From Salinivibrio kushneri (GTDB taxonomy: Bacteria; Pseudomonadota; Gammaproteobacteria; Enterobacterales; Vibrionaceae): a stretch of 64,000 nucleotides of DNA. The notes below the pieces were generated by a model. The model was not told the DNA's origin, ran no database searches, and saw only the letters and a program-made list of their open reading frames with translations. The stretch lies in assembly GCF_027286325.1 (NCBI RefSeq), contig NZ_CP114588.1, forward strand, positions 620,001 through 684,000. Reading direction: 5' to 3'. The position numbers and the translations under genes are program-made. Shown piece after piece: positions 9,936-18,059 of the stretch (positions are counted from its first letter, which is position 1; the number at the start of each line of letters is the position of its first letter).

Positions 9936-10169
9936 TTAGGGCTTTCTCAGCAGCGCATCAAGGGTATCAACCTGCTCCGCCCAATCCGCGTCTTCCTTTA
10001 TGGCTTCATCAATAAACGCCCGTTGCGCAGCATTCCAAAATGGGGCATCGACCAGTGTTTGCCCTTCAACCAAGCAGTGACTGGATAGGAAGTGCTCAAT
10101 TGAGGCCTTATCGGTTGCCAAGCCCAGTTGTTCAAAAAGGTGCTGTAAGTCATGTTGAAAGGTTTCCAT
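9936..10169 (-). CDS. DUF2789 family small protein
   Basis: The protein has 77 residues and is acidic. It matches the DUF2789 family of Pseudomonas and Vibrio relatives through FQHDLQHLFEQLGL, a central VDAPFWNAAQRAFI and a terminal DADWAEQVDTLDALL. The function is unknown. The ATG at 10169 is preceded by a good ribosome site (AGGAGGGACA on the minus strand). It is divergent from the csrB regulatory region and heads a probable two-gene unit with the coiled-coil gene. Confidence 0.78.
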   Translation of the reverse strand: METFQHDLQHLFEQLGLATDKASIEHFLSSHCLVEGQTLVDAPFWNAAQRAFIDEAIKEDADWAEQVDTLDALLRKP

Positions 10170-10289
10170 TGTCCCTCCTAGTTGCTTGATACGCGTCTAT
10201 ACTCACTATAGTAGCAGCCTTCACCTAGTGCTGTGATGAAAGCGGTGACTGTGAGCACAGAGCAATGAATAGAAAAGCTCCCTACTCTG

Positions 10290-10307
10290 TGTGAGATATC
10301 TCTTACA
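10290..10307 (+). promoter_or_regulatory. VarA/UvrY/GacA-type activator box upstream of csrB
   Basis: The 18-base palindrome TGTGAGATATCTCTTACA fits the TGTAAG-N6-CTTACA consensus bound by GacA/UvrY/VarA response regulators. It lies about 185 bp before the inferred csrB start, and a far-upstream position is known for E. coli csrB. Apart from this box and the promoter, the stretch 10170-10476 is AT-rich (10330-10430) and shows no gene. Confidence 0.75.
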
Positions 10308-10441
10308 AGAGCGTGGGACAAAAGCAGAATCTTGCTACGAAAATTGACCTTCTTGTATTTATTTTTTCTTTTATTACATGTATTTACCGTTTATTTTCTT
10401 GTTTAAGATAAAAAATGAGAGATTGAACAGGTGAGAATGGC

Positions 10442-10469
10442 TTGTACCAAACGCTCAGTCGCGTAATCT
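10442..10469 (+). promoter_or_regulatory. csrB promoter
   Basis: A -35-like TTGTAC (10442-10447) and a -10-like TAATCT (10464-10469) are separated by 16 bp. They place the start near 10477, where GTCG begins the RNA as it does in E. coli CsrB. Confidence 0.55.
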
Positions 10470-10476
10470 TATCGGT

Positions 10477-10887
10477 GTCGGAAGGGAACTGACACAGGGA
10501 ACAGGAATCACCAAGGACTTGGTACCTCAGGATGAGGCAGTACTTCAGGAAGAAGCGCTGGCATGGATTGCAAAAAGGACAACGGATGGAGCCGTTCTCT
10601 ACAAGCAGGAAGCTTGTACGTCAGGAAGACTTAGGACAACCCAGGATGGGGGCTTAAGGACTACTTCAGGACGAAGTCATGGACACCTCCAGGATGGAGA
10701 GCTTATCGAAAACGGGAATTTCGGTTTGTCAGGATGACGAAAGGACACCTCCAAGACGGAGAGACATGGAACGACGCTGAAGGAATCGGCGACTGATCAA
10801 GGAATGATGCAGGGAGCACCTTTTTAGTAGCAGGATGGCTGCAAGTAAAACTCTAGGGCGCGGCGCAAGCTGCGCCCTTTCCTTTTT
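10477..10887 (+). ncRNA. csrB: CsrB-family regulatory RNA (CsrA sponge)
   Basis: CsrB RNAs titrate the RNA-binding protein CsrA through many GGA motifs held in hairpin loops. This stretch of about 410 nt has close to thirty GGA triplets by my reading. Many occur as CAGGA or AAGGA inside small hairpins such as CTCC-AGGAT-GGAG and CTTC-AGGAC-GAAG. It starts GTCGGAAGGGAACTGACA, like E. coli CsrB, and ends with a strong terminator. Its position between syd and yqcC is the same as in E. coli. The upstream box at 10290-10307 implies control by the BarA/VarS-type two-component system. An open frame at 10519-10737 inside it is not a gene. Confidence 0.93.
10855..10887 (+). terminator. csrB intrinsic terminator
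   Basis: GGGCGCGGC and GCTGCGCCC pair around a GCAA tetraloop (9 bp, one G-U) and are followed by TTTCCTTTTT. Downstream, 10888-11045 holds only a short hairpin (GTCGG and CCGAC, 10892-10906). Confidence 0.9.
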
Positions 10888-11045
10888 CTAGTCGGTTAAA
10901 CCGACACCGGCGACTCCCTGTCACGCGCCGTTAGCACTAACCTTGCGTGTGCACCATACTTCTAATCTAGTACAGCTTTTCACGTCGCGCGAATTATTCT
11001 CTCCGCCTTTTTATTATCAACATGGTTAGCGTTTTTGGGGAGTAT

Positions 11046-11369
11046 CTAACTGCCGGTTTGGTCTGCTCTTGGCATCGCATGAACCGGTGTGTCTATCGCC
11101 TTTAATCTTAACCCTTTAAGCTGAGCGTGACCGATATAATGATCATCCCCGGTGGCAGAAAACTCGAACCAGTACTGGGTGAGCCATTGCCACCCTTGTT
11201 CGGTTCTGCGTAGGGTGTGACGGCCTCGTGCAATAGACAATAATTGCAACTCCATCCGCTGGCAGTATTGGCGAATGTACTGGTGCGCTTGCTCGGATTG
11301 TCGCCGCTGTTGCCAGAACAGCAAGGCGACGACAACGACCAAGACAATGGTTAGCAGATCAGTGATCAT
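11046..11369 (-). CDS. DUF3301 family membrane-anchored protein
   Basis: From the ATG at 11369 the protein has 107 residues: one N-terminal membrane segment (LLTIVLVVVVALLFW) followed by WQQRRQSEQAHQYIRQYCQRMELQLLSIARG, the typical DUF3301 start. A longer frame from 11462 adds 31 residues lying inside the DUF3549 gene and has no family support. The soluble part is probably cytoplasmic. The function is unknown. It overlaps the end of the DUF3549 gene by 11 bp, so the pair is probably translationally coupled. Confidence 0.78.
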   Translation of the reverse strand: MITDLLTIVLVVVVALLFWQQRRQSEQAHQYIRQYCQRMELQLLSIARGRHTLRRTEQGWQWLTQYWFEFSATGDDHYIGHAQLKGLRLKAIDTPVHAMPRADQTGS

Positions 11370-12411
11370 TAGAGGTATGTCTGACAGCTTGTTGCATACG
11401 TGACATTGCCTGGGTAAGTGCCGCAGAGGTATCACCGTGTAAACGGCTAAGCAGTGCGCCACGAAGCGGCGGCAGCATCACAAGATCAGCGTAGATTTGT
11501 TGAAACAGTGCGGTATCGTGCTGATCGGCAAGCGCAATCAAGAAGCGATCTAACACTGTGTCGTCCGTCAAGCTGTCCCAGCAGCGTCCCGCAATCGCAA
11601 CAAAAATCTCGCGATGATGCAGCTCGGGTTTCTCCAGCACGGCATCTATTAAATGATGACGCGTGGCTTCTGGGGCACCAGCATGCGCGCGGAGTAGGGC
11701 GCTGACCAAGAAAAGGTCTACTTCCTGAGCCTGACACATTTGGCTAAACATATCGCGCACGCTTGCCGCGAGTTTTTCATTGATTTGGCAATGCTCTAAA
11801 CAGCCTAGTAGGGCATACAGCGGCGTCGTTGGAAGGCTATTCAGCGCTTTGCGGACACGGGTGGCATTGTTTTGCTCGGCCATGCGTACACAGGTATCAG
11901 CGAGCCCTTGCAGGCCAACACCTTGCCAATTATCCCAGCCAAGCTCGCCATTTAAGTAATGCTGCGCATGATCATAATACTGGCTGGCTGGCCGTCCCAG
12001 TTGATAGGTCAATGTGGCATGGAACATCGCCATCTTGTCGTCGGTGGGCGTAAACGTATAGGGATTGTTGGCCAGTTTCTCACGCTGCTCTTTATTCGGT
12101 GTCGCGGTTAAGCGCTCTCCCATGGCCGCGCTGACATACTGTAAAAAATCTCCCATCGCGGTGTGATTGAGTAGGCCGCGTTCATCGAGAGGCATTTTTA
12201 AGAACCATACCCATGGAGCGCCGCCTGATGGCCAGAAAGCGACAGCCATGTGGGCATGTTGGCGTAAGGGGTGAGGGTAAGGTTGCTGATTGGCCTCAAC
12301 CGCACGAAAGGTCGTTTCATCCAGCTGGCACACACGACGACCTAAGTCGTAAACACTGAATTGGCAATCGGCGTGGTCAAATAGGGTGCTGAGGGCGTGA
12401 ACCGTTTCCAT
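11359..12411 (-). CDS. DUF3549 family protein
   Basis: The protein has 350 residues and no signal peptide or membrane segment. The N-terminus (LFDHADCQFSVYDLGRRV) and WFLKMPLDERGLL match the DUF3549 family of Vibrio and Pseudomonas relatives. The C-terminal half looks like helical repeats of HEAT type (for example LSRLHGDTSAALTQAMSRM), which is inference only. The function is unknown. It is followed by, and overlaps, the DUF3301 gene, and is divergent from yqcC. Confidence 0.8.
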   Translation of the reverse strand: METVHALSTLFDHADCQFSVYDLGRRVCQLDETTFRAVEANQQPYPHPLRQHAHMAVAFWPSGGAPWVWFLKMPLDERGLLNHTAMGDFLQYVSAAMGERLTATPNKEQREKLANNPYTFTPTDDKMAMFHATLTYQLGRPASQYYDHAQHYLNGELGWDNWQGVGLQGLADTCVRMAEQNNATRVRKALNSLPTTPLYALLGCLEHCQINEKLAASVRDMFSQMCQAQEVDLFLVSALLRAHAGAPEATRHHLIDAVLEKPELHHREIFVAIAGRCWDSLTDDTVLDRFLIALADQHDTALFQQIYADLVMLPPLRGALLSRLHGDTSAALTQAMSRMQQAVRHTSNDH

Positions 12412-12550
12412 GATGTCCGCTCTTAGTTATCGCTTGATGCGCGCGAGTATATCAGTTTTTCCTGGCTAGATGCTTGTCTTGTTGATGTTGTCTTGGCTGG
12501 GATCATGCTATGCTTCGCGGTTTCTTATTTGAGTAATGATGGGGTTGTCA

Positions 12551-12868
12551 ATGACACTTTACCAACAATGTGAGCAACTTCTGGATGAGCTTGAGCAAGT
12601 GTTAGATGCGTGTGATCTGCTCCAGTCGGTACCACCATCGCCAAAACGGTTGGCAAGTCGCGAACCGTTTGCGGTGGACACGCTCGATTGTCATGAGTGG
12701 TTGCAGTGGATATTTCTGCCTAAAATGCGTGCATTGGTTGTTGCTCGCCAGCCACTGCCAAGGAATTTTGAAATCGCCCCCTATGTGGAAGAAGCGATGA
12801 AAGAGCAGCAAGGGGCGACAGCGGTGGTCAAAGTAACTTATCGTATTGACGCGCTGTTAACCCAATGA
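12551..12868 (+). CDS. yqcC: YqcC family protein (DUF446)
   Basis: The protein has 105 residues from the ATG at 12551, chosen because GGGG sits 6 bases upstream; an in-frame ATG at 12536 lacks a ribosome site. The conserved block FAVDTLDCHEWLQWIFLPKM and PLPRNFEIAPYVEEAM match E. coli YqcC. The function is unknown, and the fold is a small helical bundle. It overlaps truC by 4 bp (ATGA), the same pair as in E. coli. Confidence 0.9.
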   Translation: MTLYQQCEQLLDELEQVLDACDLLQSVPPSPKRLASREPFAVDTLDCHEWLQWIFLPKMRALVVARQPLPRNFEIAPYVEEAMKEQQGATAVVKVTYRIDALLTQ

Positions 12869-13626
12869 TGAGTGAACAACCATTATCCATTTTATACCGC
12901 GATGAGTCCTTGGTTGTGGTGAACAAGCCCGCAGGGATGTTGGTCCATCGTTCTTGGCTGGATAAAGGGGAAACGCGTTTCGTGATGCAGACGCTCAGGG
13001 ACCAGATTGGCCAGCGTGTTTATCCGTTGCACCGGCTCGATAAACCGACGTCTGGTGTGTTGGTGTTTGCGTTATCTAGCGAGGTGGCGTCCTTGATGAT
13101 GCCACAGTTTGCGCAAGGGCAGATTAAAAAAGCCTACTATGCGATAGTCAGAGGTTGGATCTCAGAAGCCGGTCGACTCGATTACCCACTGGTGGAAGAG
13201 CAAGATAAGATAGCGGATAAAGATGCGAGCCAGCCGCCCACAGCAAAACCGGCCGTGACGGATTATCAACCGCTGGCAAGGGTAGAGCTTCCTATTGCCA
13301 CTGGGCGCTATGCAACCAGCCGTTATAGTTTGGTCGCTATGCAGCCACAAACGGGGAGAAAGCACCAGTTACGTCGCCATATGCATCATTTAAGTCACCC
13401 AATTATCGGTGATACTACCCATGGTGATGGCAGGCATAACCGCGTTTTTCGGGAACACTTTGATTGTCACCAGCTGTTGCTGCATGCCAGTGACATGCAG
13501 TTTATCCACCCAGTTAGCGCAGAGACAGTTCAGGTCCAGGCCCCGCTCGATATTACGTGGCAGCGTGTGCTGTCGGCACTGGAATGGGATGTGCCTAGCC
13601 CCCTCCTTGGCGTAAGCAGCCCGTGA
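12865..13626 (+). CDS. truC: tRNA pseudouridine(65) synthase TruC
   Basis: An RluA-family enzyme that makes pseudouridine at position 65 of tRNA-Ile and tRNA-Asp in E. coli. The protein has 253 residues. The catalytic motif HRLDKPTSGVLVF carries Asp59. Other family features are the entry VVNKPAGMLVHRS and the late motif TGRKHQLRRHMHHLSHPIIGD. It is co-translated with yqcC and followed by a 14-bp tandem repeat and the convergent yaeH gene. Confidence 0.95.
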   Translation: MMSEQPLSILYRDESLVVVNKPAGMLVHRSWLDKGETRFVMQTLRDQIGQRVYPLHRLDKPTSGVLVFALSSEVASLMMPQFAQGQIKKAYYAIVRGWISEAGRLDYPLVEEQDKIADKDASQPPTAKPAVTDYQPLARVELPIATGRYATSRYSLVAMQPQTGRKHQLRRHMHHLSHPIIGDTTHGDGRHNRVFREHFDCHQLLLHASDMQFIHPVSAETVQVQAPLDITWQRVLSALEWDVPSPLLGVSSP

Positions 13627-13628
13627 TA

Positions 13629-13678
13629 GGCCGCACTTTGCAGGTCGCACCTTGCAGGCCGCACCTTGCAGGCCGCAC
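13629..13678. repeat. 14-bp tandem repeat, about 3.6 copies
   Basis: The unit GGCCGCACCTTGCA is repeated at 13629, 13643, 13657 and (partly) 13671, with one or two changes in the first two copies. It lies 3 bp after the truC stop and 11 bp before the end of yaeH, so it fills the convergent junction. It is not part of a coding sequence. Confidence 0.9.
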
Positions 13679-13689
13679 AACATTTCGTG

Positions 13690-14067
13690 TTAGAGCTTAT
13701 CTAGCTCGGCTTCGATTTCGGCAATCTTACTGGCGACCACTTTTTCTAGATGACGAAGATCGGTGAGTACCTTTCGCTTCACGTCTTGCTCTGTGTGCTC
13801 GTGCTGAACGATGCGATCCAGTTCATCGATCACTAGGGACAGGCTGCGATTGATCTCCGTGACCTCTCGAGACCGGCCGGTGCCGCTGTCGACAACCACA
13901 TTTTTCCGCTGGCGTGGATACTTAAACTTCATGCTTCGCGCAAAAAGATCGCCCTTTTGCTTGCTGAAGTACACTTTGAGCGTGTCATAACTGGCTTCTT
14001 GGCGCAGTGAATAACGCTCAATTTTTTCCGGATGTTCAATGCCAATGTTTTTCAACTGCTGATACAT
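13690..14067 (-). CDS. yaeH: DUF3461 family protein YaeH
   Basis: The protein has 125 residues from the ATG at 14067, with GAGG five bases upstream on the minus strand; a GTG at 14073 is less likely. IERYSLRQEASYDTLKVYF, MKFKYPRQRKNVV and DLRHLEKVVASKIAEIEAEL match E. coli YaeH. The protein is basic in the middle and ends in a coiled coil. The function is unknown. In E. coli it also lies near glnD, but with dapD between them; dapD is absent here. Confidence 0.92.
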   Translation of the reverse strand: MYQQLKNIGIEHPEKIERYSLRQEASYDTLKVYFSKQKGDLFARSMKFKYPRQRKNVVVDSGTGRSREVTEINRSLSLVIDELDRIVQHEHTEQDVKRKVLTDLRHLEKVVASKIAEIEAELDKL

Positions 14068-14097
14068 AGCCACCTCATGGTTGTATGTTGTTTTTAT

Positions 14098-14122
14098 TAA
14101 GCGACGAACGTACCGTCGCTTA
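14098..14122. repeat. Inverted repeat between glnD and yaeH
   Basis: Perfect 9-base arms (TAAGCGACG and CGTCGCTTA) with a 7-base loop lie 23 bp after the glnD stop. No T-tract follows on the minus strand, so it is not a textbook terminator. It may be a 3' stabilising hairpin. Confidence 0.45.
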
Positions 14123-14144
14123 GCATTGTTTATGGGGATGCTCG

Positions 14145-16763
14145 TTACTTGGCGCGAGCGAGTGCCTTCTCCAGTGCCGCTTTTAACTGCTCCTGATGCT
14201 CTGAGGTCAACGCTTGGTTCTTTGCGTCAGTGACGATAAAAAAGTCTTCGGCGCGCTCACCAATTGTAGTAATTTTAGCGGCATGGACACTGACAGCTTG
14301 GCGCGCAAAGACGGCACCCACTCGAGCCAGTAGCCCCGGTGTGTCGAGTGCGACCAGCTCCATCAATGTGCGACGACCGTTTTTCGTGGGTAAGAAAAGT
14401 ACCTGGGTTTTAACCGAAAAGTGCTGGAGCTTTTGCGGTGCTCGCCGTTTGGGAATAGTAATGGTGCCTGTTTCTCCCAGCGCCTTGCTGACCCCTTCGA
14501 TAATGCTCGGGTGACGGTCAAGAGGAATGGCATCGTCATTTTGGTCTAGCACCATAAAGGTATCGAGGGCGTGGCCATCTTTACTGGTCATCACTTGTGC
14601 ATCATGGACGCTAAGGTTTTTCTTATCGAGAGCAGCCACCACGCGTGCGAACAAACTGGGCCTATCTTGACAGTAAACAAAAATCTCGGTTCCGCCACGG
14701 GTGGCTTTTTTACTCACTAACACCAGTGGGACATCGCCGGCGTGATGAAGGAGATGTTCACTGTGCCAAGCAATTTGTTTATGGGTATGGCGCAGAAAGT
14801 AGTCCGCCTTGAAACGCTGCCATAACACTTCTATATCCCTCGGGCTATGGCCTTGCTTGCGCAACATGGCGGCGGCCAAGTGTTTGTTATGACGGATGCG
14901 TTCACGCACATCAGGTGGATTCTCCAAGCCGCGCCGTAGCGCTTTTTGCGTTGAGTAATACAGCTCTGCGATCAGTGTCCGCTTCCAACTGTTCCATAAA
15001 TCTGGGTTGGTGGCATTAATATCGGCCACGGTGAGACACAGGAGAAGATCCAGACGCTCTTCATCACGCACTTCTTTGGCAAAGTCGGTAATCACATCTG
15101 GGTCGTATATATCGCGGCGCTGTGCGGTGACGGACATAAGTAAGTGGTTACGTACCAGCCAGCTAACAATATTCGCTTCTGGCTTTGACAAACCATGCTC
15201 TAAACAAAAATCATGCGATTCAATGGCGCCAATTTCGCTATGATCCCCGCCACGTCCCTTGCCAATGTCATGGAAAATGGCTGCAATCAATAAAAGCTCG
15301 CGGCGTGCTAAACGGGGGAAGACATCACAACAGATCGGATGGCGGTCTCGGTTGGCCTCATCATCAAATAAGCGCATATGTTTGAGCAGGCGGATCGTGT
15401 GCTCATCAACCGTGTAGACATGGAATAAGTCAAACTGCATCTGCCCAACAATTTGACTCCACTGTGGTAAGTAGGCTGACATCACCCCGTGGCGATGCAT
15501 TAAACCAAAGGCCTTGTGCAGCGCGTTGGGATGACGAACCAAGGCCATGAACTTTTCGCGCGCGTCTTCTTGCTGACACAAAAAATGATTGAGTCGACGT
15601 CTTGCTGTACGCAACTGACGCAAAGTTGGCGCCGCAATCGCTTCAATCGAGGTGTCATTGGCGATATGCAGCATCATATCGAGAATGGTTTCCGGTCGCG
15701 CTTGGAACAAGGCGGGCTTGCGTGCTTCAATGGTGCGACCACATCGCTGAAAATCGTCACTTAACACCTCAACCTCACCGGTGCGGCCATTGTCGATGAT
15801 CACTTGGTCAAAGATTTGTAACAGCATTTTGTTAAGCTCGCCGACGCGCCCAAGCGTGCGGAAGAAGTCTTTCATCATGGTTTCGACCGCACGGTTGCCT
15901 TCACCACGATAGCCAAGCAGCTCCGCGACCGATGTTTGGTGTGCAAAGGTCAGGCGGTTGTCGTAGCGGCGAAGCTCAAGATGAAGCGCAAATCGAATAC
16001 GCCACAATACATTCTGGCACTCATTGAGCTCGCGATATTCCGCGTCGGTCAAAAAGCCAAAATCACTCATCTCTCGTAAGCTGGTGGCACCAAAGTGACG
16101 GCGCGCAATCCACGATAGGGTGTGAATATCGCGCAGGCTGCCAGGGCTGAGTTTCAAATCAGGCTCAAGCTTGTAGGCGGTGTCATGATAGCGGCGGTGG
16201 CGGGCTTTTTGTTCTTCAACTTTGGCTTGATAAAACCGTTCGCTGGGCCAAAAGCTGTCATCATGCACGCGCGCTTCAAGCGCATCAAAAAGCTGAGCGT
16301 CACCACATAACAAGCGGGACTCTTGCAAGTTGGTGGCGACAGTCAGATCGTCAAGCCCAACACGAATGCACTCGTCGACGGTGCGTACACTGTGGCCGAC
16401 TTCAAGCTTTAAATCCCATAAAAGGGTAAGCAGATCGCTTAAACTTTGTTGTTGGTGAGCGTCTAATGGGGCTTGGCAGAGCAGGAGCAAATCAATATCT
16501 GACAGTGGATGCAGTTCGCGCCGGCCATACCCCCCCACCGCAACTAAGGCAAGTGAGGTGTGTGCGAACCCAAAGTGATGCCACAAGCGCGCCAGTAAGG
16601 CATCCATGTAATCGGTGCGCTGGTATACCAATTCCGCTACAGGGACATTCGCCAAAAAATCCTGTTTTTGCTGTTCAAGCAATTGCTGAAATTGGGCTTT
16701 TAGGGTAATGGGGTCGAGCTGATCATCCCCGAGGTGCTGTGGCGTAATCACTGTGTCTGTCAT
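14145..16763 (-). CDS. glnD: Bifunctional PII uridylyltransferase/uridylyl-removing enzyme GlnD
   Basis: GlnD senses glutamine and adds UMP to, or removes it from, PII proteins, which controls glutamine synthetase and NtrB. The protein has 872 residues. Domains in order are: nucleotidyltransferase with GGYGRRELHPLSDIDLLLL (about 77-95), the GlnE-like linker, an HD phosphohydrolase domain with FHDIGKGRGGDHSEIG (about 500), and two C-terminal ACT domains (EIFVYCQDRPSLFARVVAAL; MELVALDTPGLLARVGAVF) that bind glutamine. It follows map on the same strand by 54 bp with a terminator between, so it probably has its own promoter or depends on readthrough. Confidence 0.97.
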   Translation of the reverse strand: MTDTVITPQHLGDDQLDPITLKAQFQQLLEQQKQDFLANVPVAELVYQRTDYMDALLARLWHHFGFAHTSLALVAVGGYGRRELHPLSDIDLLLLCQAPLDAHQQQSLSDLLTLLWDLKLEVGHSVRTVDECIRVGLDDLTVATNLQESRLLCGDAQLFDALEARVHDDSFWPSERFYQAKVEEQKARHRRYHDTAYKLEPDLKLSPGSLRDIHTLSWIARRHFGATSLREMSDFGFLTDAEYRELNECQNVLWRIRFALHLELRRYDNRLTFAHQTSVAELLGYRGEGNRAVETMMKDFFRTLGRVGELNKMLLQIFDQVIIDNGRTGEVEVLSDDFQRCGRTIEARKPALFQARPETILDMMLHIANDTSIEAIAAPTLRQLRTARRRLNHFLCQQEDAREKFMALVRHPNALHKAFGLMHRHGVMSAYLPQWSQIVGQMQFDLFHVYTVDEHTIRLLKHMRLFDDEANRDRHPICCDVFPRLARRELLLIAAIFHDIGKGRGGDHSEIGAIESHDFCLEHGLSKPEANIVSWLVRNHLLMSVTAQRRDIYDPDVITDFAKEVRDEERLDLLLCLTVADINATNPDLWNSWKRTLIAELYYSTQKALRRGLENPPDVRERIRHNKHLAAAMLRKQGHSPRDIEVLWQRFKADYFLRHTHKQIAWHSEHLLHHAGDVPLVLVSKKATRGGTEIFVYCQDRPSLFARVVAALDKKNLSVHDAQVMTSKDGHALDTFMVLDQNDDAIPLDRHPSIIEGVSKALGETGTITIPKRRAPQKLQHFSVKTQVLFLPTKNGRRTLMELVALDTPGLLARVGAVFARQAVSVHAAKITTIGERAEDFFIVTDAKNQALTSEHQEQLKAALEKALARAK

Positions 16764-16778
16764 GGCGATCCTTTGCGC

Positions 16779-16806
16779 AAAAAAAAGCCGGAGCGAAGCC
16801 GGCTTT
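16779..16806 (-). terminator. Terminator after map
   Basis: AAGCCGG and CCGGCTT arms with a short loop are followed on the minus strand by TTTTTTTTGCGC. It lies 12 bp after the map stop. Confidence 0.85.
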
Positions 16807-16817
16807 TAATGGTTGGA

Positions 16818-17612
16818 TTAGTGGTTGATGTAACGCGGGAGGTTTTCTTCCTCTCTCAACGTTAATACTTCGACGCCAGTCTCGGTGACCAGCAGGGTGT
16901 GCTCCCACTGGGCCGATTTCTTACCGTCGATGGTGTATACCGTCCAGCCGTCGTCTTCATCAAGCACGGTACCGTATTTACCTGCATTAATCATAGGCTC
17001 AATGGTGAAGCACATGCCAGGTTTGAGTACAGTGCGATCATTATTTTTGTAGTGGACCACTTGAGGGTCTTCATGGAAGCTCGCACCAATGCCATGGCCA
17101 CAGTACTCTTTGACGATAGAGTAGCGTGTATTGCTATTTTTAATGAATTTCTGAATAGCGGTTCCGAGCTCACCTACGGTCGCCCCAGGCTTTACTTTTT
17201 TGATCGCGTGATAGAGGCTTTCTTGTGTCACACGACAAAGACGTTTGTCTTCCAAAGAGACCTCTCCGACCAAAAACATCTTCGAGGTGTCGCCATGGTA
17301 GCCGTCTTTAATCACAGTGACATCGATATTGACAATATCGCCATCCTGCAACACATCGTTATCATTCGGAATGCCGTGACAAACCACGTGGTTAATTGAT
17401 GTGCACATTGATTTTGGAAAACCGTGGTAGTCCAATGTGGCCGGCGTCGTGCCTTGTACTTCGGTCATATATTTGTGAGCAATGTCATCCAGCTCACGGG
17501 TGGTGATACCGGGTTTTACATAGTCGCCAAGCATAACGAGCACGTCGGATGCCAAGCGGCCAGCGACGCGCATTTTTTCAATTTCTTCTTCTGTTTTAAT
17601 TGGGATTGTCAT
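16818..17612 (-). CDS. map: Type I methionine aminopeptidase
   Basis: Removes the initiator methionine from nascent proteins. The protein has 264 residues, the same as E. coli Map. The metal ligands are visible: two Asp in VNIDVTVIKDGYHGDTSKMF, His in GHGIGASFHEDPQVVHY, Glu in CFTIEPMIN and Glu in SAQWEHTLLVTE. The substrate-pocket region YHGFPKSMCTSINHVVCHGIP is intact. It is divergent from rpsB, as in E. coli. The 447-bp gap between them holds the rpsB promoter and leader. Confidence 0.97.
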   Translation of the reverse strand: MTIPIKTEEEIEKMRVAGRLASDVLVMLGDYVKPGITTRELDDIAHKYMTEVQGTTPATLDYHGFPKSMCTSINHVVCHGIPNDNDVLQDGDIVNIDVTVIKDGYHGDTSKMFLVGEVSLEDKRLCRVTQESLYHAIKKVKPGATVGELGTAIQKFIKNSNTRYSIVKEYCGHGIGASFHEDPQVVHYKNNDRTVLKPGMCFTIEPMINAGKYGTVLDEDDGWTVYTIDGKKSAQWEHTLLVTETGVEVLTLREEENLPRYINH

Positions 17613-17877
17613 TTTGCTTTCTCACTTTAATTTGGGTCGCTCAATGATGACGATGAGAACGAGAGCCCGATATTTTCACGCTTGGTATCATCGAGCACAG
17701 CCGCCCAGACCTGCTACGCTTGTCGCAGTGAATGAGGTGAGCAGCCGTATGATCGTAGCGCTATGGTACCAAGCCATCTGCGTTCTGGAAACCAAAAGGG
17801 GCGGGATCCCGATGACATCTAGTGGCAACCACGCTTGACCGAATGCGCAATATTGCTGGATTTTGCTGGTGTTTTTG

Positions 17878-17886
17878 TGGTATAAA
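17878..17886 (+). promoter_or_regulatory. rpsB promoter (extended -10)
   Basis: TGGTATAAA is an extended -10 element, followed by a GC-rich discriminator (GCGCGCC) typical of stringently controlled ribosomal promoters. No good -35 is seen at normal spacing. The rest of the gap before it (17613-17877) shows no gene. Confidence 0.55.
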
Positions 17887-17892
17887 GCGCGC

Positions 17893-18059
17893 CGAAAACC
17901 GTCATTGTGATCAATCTAGCCGAGCTGGGTTTCAGTTTGATGGTCTTCACTCAACACTTTTTATTTTAAATCACACACATATCGACACATTGACCGGGGT
18001 GCCCTCAAGCGGGTCGGTGGATGGGATATGTGGAGGCCTAACCCCAAGAGGAAATTATC
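17893..18059 (+). ncRNA. rpsB 5' leader (t44/S2 leader RNA)
   Basis: The untranslated leader before rpsB occupies the place of the t44/S2 leader RNA of gamma-proteobacteria, through which ribosomal protein S2 represses its own rpsB-tsf mRNA. Visible features are the G-rich runs CCGGGGTGCCCTC (17995 on) and GCGGGTCGGTGGATGGG and a C-rich AACCCC before the ribosome site AAGAGG, allowing a pseudoknot-like pairing. The boundaries are approximate and the assignment is by position and general pattern. Confidence 0.6.

Noticed and set aside
10519..10737. Open frame of 72 codons within the csrB region
   Set aside because: It lies entirely inside a GGA-rich structured RNA, has no family resemblance, and the repeated GGA motifs explain its composition.
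13629..13678. Possible CRISPR array
   Set aside because: The units are 14 bp, directly abutting with no spacers, and no cas genes are nearby.
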